Source of the DNA: JAGTVG01 sp964389805 | Lineage (GTDB): Bacteria > Bacteroidota > Bacteroidia > Cytophagales > Cyclobacteriaceae | Length of the DNA stretch: 11,269 nt | Reading direction: 5' to 3' | Assembly: GCA_964389805.1 (NCBI GenBank) | Contig: CAYMFU010000101.1 | Span: forward strand, 1 to 11,269 | In this document: positions 7,735-11,269 of the stretch, in pieces | Layout: each line of letters begins with the position of its first letter | Position numbering within the stretch: the stretch's first letter is position 1 | Translations under genes and position numbers: made by a program | Notes under the pieces: model-generated | Database searches by the model: none | The model's input: only the letters and a program-made list of their open reading frames with translations | Told to the model about the DNA's origin: nothing

Positions 7735-8568
7735 TTATAGTAATGATAATACGCCATTTACATAACCAATAGATTCAGCCAGTCCGGCTAAAGGATCTTT
7801 TCCATCTTTCTCATATTCAAAACTGGCTATCCCTGAATAGTGATTTGCTAATAGAACCTTCAGAAATGCCTGAATATCAATAACGCCTCTTCCGATCTCC
7901 ACGGTATCACCTTCCGGAGTCGATTTGTCAACATCTTTCAAATGTACATCAAGTAATCTGTCAAAATACTTAAGCGCTTCTTTTGCAGGATCCAATCCTA
8001 TTCGTTGCGTATGCCCTATATCCATACACATACCAATTCTTTTATCTCTATTTTTAATTTTTTCAATAATACTTTCCGGGCTGGGATACAGATCATCTCC
8101 AGGCCCATGATTGTGAATGGCCACCTGTATGTCTGTTGCCTTCACCTTATTTTCAACAAGATCCAGCAGGTCATGATTGGGTACGCCAATAATCGTTTTC
8201 ATTCCAGCTGCTTTAGCATACCTGAATGCATTTTCAACCTCTTCCTCGCTCTTCATATAAACTACTCCGGCACCATAAAGTTTAATGCCTGCTTTTTCCA
8301 CTTCGTTTTTAACACTTAGTATTTCATCATTGGTTTTGTCAAGTGGAAGATGCATACTCTTCAAAGCAATATAACTCATGCCTACCTTATTTGTCATTTT
8401 GAGCGTATCTTCCAGGCTGAACTCCCTGAAGGTATAGGAAGCTATTCCCAGTTTAATTTTATTGTCCTTAATCATAAGGGGTGATCCACTCGATATTCTA
8501 GTTATGAAAGTGCCAGGAATTGCTAATCCTGCTATCTTTATGAAATTTCTACGGCCTGTTTTACTCAT
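7735..8568 (-). CDS. Tat-exported sugar phosphate isomerase/epimerase-like TIM-barrel protein
   Basis: This 277-residue protein of the xylose isomerase-like TIM-barrel superfamily (AP endonuclease 2 / IolE-like) starts with a twin-arginine signal: RRNFIKIAG (6-14), then a hydrophobic stretch to about residue 23. It is therefore predicted to act outside the cytoplasm. Barrel metal-site candidates are Asp183 and His186 in CMDIGH, His209 in VHLKD and Glu251 in SFEYE. The position that holds the first metal-binding Glu in tagatose-3-epimerase-type enzymes is occupied here by HNHG (152-155), as in IolE-like relatives. The block EIGRGVIDI (224-232) is characteristic of this subgroup. Members isomerise, epimerise or dehydrate sugars and inositols, and the actual substrate is unknown. 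It is the first gene of a two-gene unit with the propeller protein, which is also exported. The 'phosphate' in the family name should not be trusted for a periplasmic protein. Confidence 0.88.
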   Translation of the reverse strand: MSKTGRRNFIKIAGLAIPGTFITRISSGSPLMIKDNKIKLGIASYTFREFSLEDTLKMTNKVGMSYIALKSMHLPLDKTNDEILSVKNEVEKAGIKLYGAGVVYMKSEEEVENAFRYAKAAGMKTIIGVPNHDLLDLVENKVKATDIQVAIHNHGPGDDLYPSPESIIEKIKNRDKRIGMCMDIGHTQRIGLDPAKEALKYFDRLLDVHLKDVDKSTPEGDTVEIGRGVIDIQAFLKVLLANHYSGIASFEYEKDGKDPLAGLAESIGYVNGVLSLL

Positions 8569-8792
8569 AGTTATCGTATTAAAATAGTGATGCCATAAAA
8601 TAGGTAAAATAATTTTAAAAGCCTAGAAGAGAGCGGAAGATAAAATATCATTCAGAGATAAATAGCAAGTTGGATCATGGTAGAAATCAAAAAATCATTG
8701 ACAACATGAAATGACCAATAAAAAGTATATCAGGGAATGGATTCGGGGTTTAAATCATATAGGAGAAAAGTCTGGCCTGCTTTAAGCGGGTA
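8569..8792. other. Intergenic region between two - strand genes
   Basis: These 224 bases separate the stop of the Lgt-like membrane protein gene from the start of the isomerase-like gene. They hold a short GC-rich hairpin just after the former stop. They presumably also hold the promoter of the isomerase-propeller unit, but I found no clean TTTG-N19-TAnnTTTG arrangement on the - strand. No supported small ORF or RNA is visible. Confidence 0.5.
8776..8790 (-). terminator. Weak hairpin after the membrane protein stop
   Basis: On the - strand CCCGC (8790-8786) pairs with GCAGG (8780-8776) across a TTAAA loop, with one wobble pair, two bases after the stop codon. The following sequence contains only a short TTTT about six bases later, so it is a marginal intrinsic terminator. 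Confidence 0.3.
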
Positions 8793-10022
8793 TTAGTCTT
8801 GAACCATTTCTGCAGTGCGGGAAGATGAAACAAATGAGATCAGGTTCTTTTCATTATCGTTGTCACTCTGCAATTGATTTGTTTTTATCCCAAGATCAAC
8901 CGGGCTAAGTGGGGCATTGATCTCCAACTGGTCTGGTTTAGGATTTTGGGCTCTTAGAAAAAATATAAAAATGAGCATAATAATGGATACAGTACCATAT
9001 TTTAGATAATGCCGTTCTATTTTCTTCATGAAATAGAATATCATATAACTTGTTAAGATAAAGTAGCCTATAAAAAGCAATTTTATATGGAGATCACTTA
9101 ATAAGGTAGTAACATGCAGTGAAATCAATGATATTGATAAATATATCATCAGTATTCTATATTCTCCGGGTGGTTTGAACAGGATTTCCCTTTTTTGCCG
9201 GCCATTATTGCTCTCCTTTGCAATCATAAAAGCCGTCGTCAATACCATCGTCAGTATTAATCCCCATTGAAGTACGTTAAGCCCCATCATTCTGTCATTA
9301 AGTGCCGGAAGCTCCAAAGGATACGCCTCGAACAGGCTTATAAATAGAAAGAGCATTAGCATCAACATAGTAAACCTAAGAGTATTCCCAGGGTTTTTTA
9401 ATTTTGATGAAGCATATAGAAATATTGTCGATACCAAAAGAACCAACATTATGGTATAAAGAACTGGACTGCTTAGTACTAATTCCGGAAAAATGGAGGC
9501 TGAAAGTTGTAAGGAACCCATTTGAAAGATTCCAACTCCTGCAGGAACCATTTTGCTATCCATAAAAGAAGACATAACAGAGCTAGTCATGAAATTTTCA
9601 TTTATTTGGAAAACGGCAAAAAATATGAACAGTATGCCAAGTAATTTGTCAATCACTATGTAAGGGATCCGGAAAATTCTCTTCAATATTTTTATTGCGA
9701 TAATTACACCAAATACGCCTGGAAAAACAATTAGGCTGTCTAGGGACTCCATTCCAGGAAAGTAATGAAGAAAACCTGTTTTAACTATGCTTGTTATTGC
9801 CAGGTATATTAAGGATACAATAAAAATAAGTAAGAGCGTGTGTGTAGGCTGTACATTGTGTTTTAAGCTTATGTACATACTGGTAAACAATATAGCAATA
9901 TACGTTGCAGAAAATAGGATTTCTTGATTAGTAAATAAAAATAGCTTATCAATCATTGATTTTTGCCAGTTATATAATAGATAGACACAGTATCCTAATG
10001 AAGGGTTTAAATAGATCCTCAT
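8793..10022 (-). CDS. Polytopic membrane protein, divergent Lgt-like (prolipoprotein diacylglyceryl transferase fold) without the Lgt active site
   Basis: This 409-residue integral membrane protein has about ten hydrophobic segments from residues 35-55 to 343-357, then a polar tail of about 50 residues. I see no characterised family at high identity, but the order of landmarks follows Lgt. FPGVFG (100-105), then a helix, a basic turn (KILKR) and a second helix leading to NENF (141-144), lines up with the Lgt HGGLIG block and its G-R-x-G-N-F signature. FLFISLFEAYP (225-235), then GLNVLQW (247-253), lines up with the Lgt RF..EF.R and GLSxGQ blocks. The residues needed for Lgt catalysis are replaced: His of HGG by Pro101, Arg of GRxGNF by Ile140 and Arg of the RF block by Leu226. 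If related, it is unlikely to be an Lgt enzyme. Residues about 286-357 add three helices beyond the normal Lgt length. The start could instead be Met23. This is a hand alignment from memory, so homology is moderate inference. Confidence 0.6.
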   Translation of the reverse strand: MRIYLNPSLGYCVYLLYNWQKSMIDKLFLFTNQEILFSATYIAILFTSMYISLKHNVQPTHTLLLIFIVSLIYLAITSIVKTGFLHYFPGMESLDSLIVFPGVFGVIIAIKILKRIFRIPYIVIDKLLGILFIFFAVFQINENFMTSSVMSSFMDSKMVPAGVGIFQMGSLQLSASIFPELVLSSPVLYTIMLVLLVSTIFLYASSKLKNPGNTLRFTMLMLMLFLFISLFEAYPLELPALNDRMMGLNVLQWGLILTMVLTTAFMIAKESNNGRQKREILFKPPGEYRILMIYLSISLISLHVTTLLSDLHIKLLFIGYFILTSYMIFYFMKKIERHYLKYGTVSIIMLIFIFFLRAQNPKPDQLEINAPLSPVDLGIKTNQLQSDNDNEKNLISFVSSSRTAEMVQD

Positions 10023-10481
10023 TTTTTTAATTATACTCCAAAATGAGATTTTCCGGCCTCATGGATAATCTGAGAATTTATAATCCTGGCCAGAGTTCTC
10101 TTTTGTGTACATTATAACAAAATAACAGAATTTGATATCATAATAACAATGAAAATAAATAATAAAAAGTTATGATTATAACATAATAATTAAATTTAAT
10201 GAAGTAAATTTATTACATCAAATAAAAATAGAAGTTCTTTAAATACTATTTGATATCAATAAAAAGAGGATCGATTGTTATTTTGAGATATTTTGAATTC
10301 TGATTAAGGTCTTTTTAATGACATTAGCGTTTAAAATATCAACCATATCAACTGTAAATTGTTTTGGATCCAAAGTAGGTCCTTGATTTGAATGATATCT
10401 ATTAAGATTTTATAAACATGCTTGGCTATTTAGTCAAAGTAAATTTTTGATAACCTAGTTTTAAACAATACTCAAAAAATT
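10023..10481. other. 459-base AT-rich divergent intergenic region
   Basis: This region separates the - strand membrane protein gene from the + strand pckA gene, so it should hold both promoters. It is conspicuously AT-rich. The 10-mer TTTGATATCA occurs twice, at 10131-10140 and 10249-10258; the second is centred in the perfect palindrome TTGATATCAA. Near pckA, TAGTTTTA (10456-10463) is a one-mismatch -7-like box 19 bases before the ATG, but no TTTG stands at the right distance. No ORF, tRNA, riboswitch or strong terminator could be supported. Confidence 0.5.
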
Positions 10482-11269
10482 ATGGCAGACATTAATTCTA
10501 TCCCAAAGAGTTCCATAGGATTGGACACCGTTGGATTGACAAATTTAAAGAGTGAATACTGGAATTTACCTACTCCTGCTTTGTATGAAGAAGCACTTAA
10601 AAGAAATGAAGGTATTGTCTCTCACCTTGGTCCATTGGTAGTACGTACCGGTCAGTTCACCGGCCGCTCACCTAACGACAAATTTGTTGTGGAAGAAAAA
10701 ACAAATAAGGACAAGATATGGTGGGGTAAAGTTAACAGGCCTTATGATGAGGAGAAATTTGAAGAGCTGGAAAGAAGAATGTCATCATATTTACAAGGTA
10801 AAGATGTTTTCGTACAGGATTGCTGGTGTGGTGCCGATCCAGAGTACAGAATGCCTGTTCGTATAATTACCCAGTATGCATGGCATAATTTGTTTATCAG
10901 AAATATGTTTATTCAGGCCAAACCTGAAGAACTGGAAAATTTTGATCCGGAGTTTGTGGTTATAGATTGTCCGGGTTTCCATGCGAATAAGGAAATTGAT
11001 AACACCAATTCTGATATTTTTATTCTTGTAAACTTTGAAAAGAAGATGGTTTTGATTGGTGGGACCGAATACGCCGGTGAAATGAAGAAGTCAGTATTCA
11101 GTGCCATGAATTTCTTCCTGCCACTGAAAAACGTAATGCCAATGCATTGTTCAGCCAATATAGGGCCAAAGGGTGATACCGCTATTTTCTTTGGATTGAG
11201 TGGAACGGGCAAAACCACCTTATCAGCGGATGCATCCAGAACCTTGATTGGGGATGACGAACATGGTTG
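10482..11269 (+). CDS. pckA: Phosphoenolpyruvate carboxykinase (ATP), 5' part, truncated by the window edge
   Basis: The first 262 codons of a cytosolic ATP-type PEP carboxykinase, which converts oxaloacetate plus ATP to PEP, CO2 and ADP at the start of gluconeogenesis, or runs in reverse to fix CO2 during fermentation. The full enzyme is about 530-540 residues, so roughly half is present, with no stop before the edge. The landmarks match E. coli PckA with an offset of about 10. TGRSPNDK (60-67) holds the substrate-binding Arg62. YAGEMKKS (197-204) holds Tyr197 and the metal-binding Lys. MHCSAN (221-226) holds the metal-binding His222. GLSGTGKT (238-245) is the kinase P-loop, and IGDDEHG (256-262) is the metal-binding aspartate block. 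The ATG at 10482 gives the family's usual N-terminus and is preceded by an AT-rich leader. Nothing suggests damage; the 3' truncation is purely the window boundary. Confidence 0.97.
   Translation, partial: MADINSIPKSSIGLDTVGLTNLKSEYWNLPTPALYEEALKRNEGIVSHLGPLVVRTGQFTGRSPNDKFVVEEKTNKDKIWWGKVNRPYDEEKFEELERRMSSYLQGKDVFVQDCWCGADPEYRMPVRIITQYAWHNLFIRNMFIQAKPEELENFDPEFVVIDCPGFHANKEIDNTNSDIFILVNFEKKMVLIGGTEYAGEMKKSVFSAMNFFLPLKNVMPMHCSANIGPKGDTAIFFGLSGTGKTTLSADASRTLIGDDEHG

Noticed and set aside
7722..7757. Upstream ATG giving a 510-residue propeller protein
   Set aside because: It would overlap the end of the isomerase-like gene and place a polar Tyr/Lys-rich stretch before an otherwise typical signal peptide that begins at the ATG at 7721.
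7735..8568. Isomerase-like protein called inactive because the usual metal-binding Glu is missing
   Set aside because: The HNHG replacement is a pattern I recall from a whole IolE-like subgroup, and the other ligands (Asp183, His209, Glu251) are present, so there is no ground to call it dead.
8569..8792. In-frame continuation of the Lgt-like membrane protein past its stop, suggesting a recent nonsense mutation
   Set aside because: About 20 codons are open after the TAA, but further in-frame stops follow and the peptide shows no recognisable homology or hydrophobic pattern; chance in AT-rich DNA explains it.
10913..11218. 101-residue ORF on the - strand inside pckA
   Set aside because: It is opposite a region encoding unmistakable PEP carboxykinase motifs; treated as a shadow.

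Overview
The window looks like a chromosomal segment of a member of the Bacteroidota, perhaps Cytophagales or a related marine group. It is AT-rich. Starts are mostly AT-rich and lack Shine-Dalgarno sequences. Several genes are preceded by -7-like elements resembling TAnnTTTG. The protein repertoire also fits: a large SSS-family symporter, a TolB-like propeller with a lamin-G-like N-terminus, a Tat-exported sugar isomerase-like protein, and an octaheme cytochrome with TPRs. The genus cannot be set from sequence reading alone. No mobile element, CRISPR array, tRNA or rRNA was seen.

Layout. On the + strand: a sodium:solute symporter (92-1957) closed by a strong intrinsic terminator; a sugar-nucleotidyltransferase-like enzyme (2036-2929); a periplasmic octaheme c-type cytochrome with HEAT and TPR repeats (2990-5299); and a PlsC-type 1-acylglycerol-3-phosphate acyltransferase (5450-6184). 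Convergent to these, on the - strand, is a two-gene unit. It is transcribed as a Tat-exported TIM-barrel sugar isomerase/epimerase-like protein (8568-7735) followed 13 bases later by a secreted six-bladed propeller protein (7721-6225). Further right, also on the - strand, is a polytopic membrane protein (10022-8793). A 459-base AT-rich divergent intergenic region follows, then the 5' two-fifths or so of an ATP-dependent phosphoenolpyruvate carboxykinase gene (10482 to the window end).

How they fit together. Most genes appear to be independent units of central, envelope or transport metabolism. The one clear functional pair is the isomerase-like and propeller genes, both predicted to be exported, which suggests a periplasmic carbohydrate-related role of unknown substrate.

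The two items most worth following are the membrane protein at 8793-10022 and the octaheme/HEAT/TPR cytochrome. By my reading, the membrane protein keeps the layout of prolipoprotein diacylglyceryl transferase (Lgt) but has lost every residue of the Lgt active site. The cytochrome belongs to a widespread type for which I know no established function.
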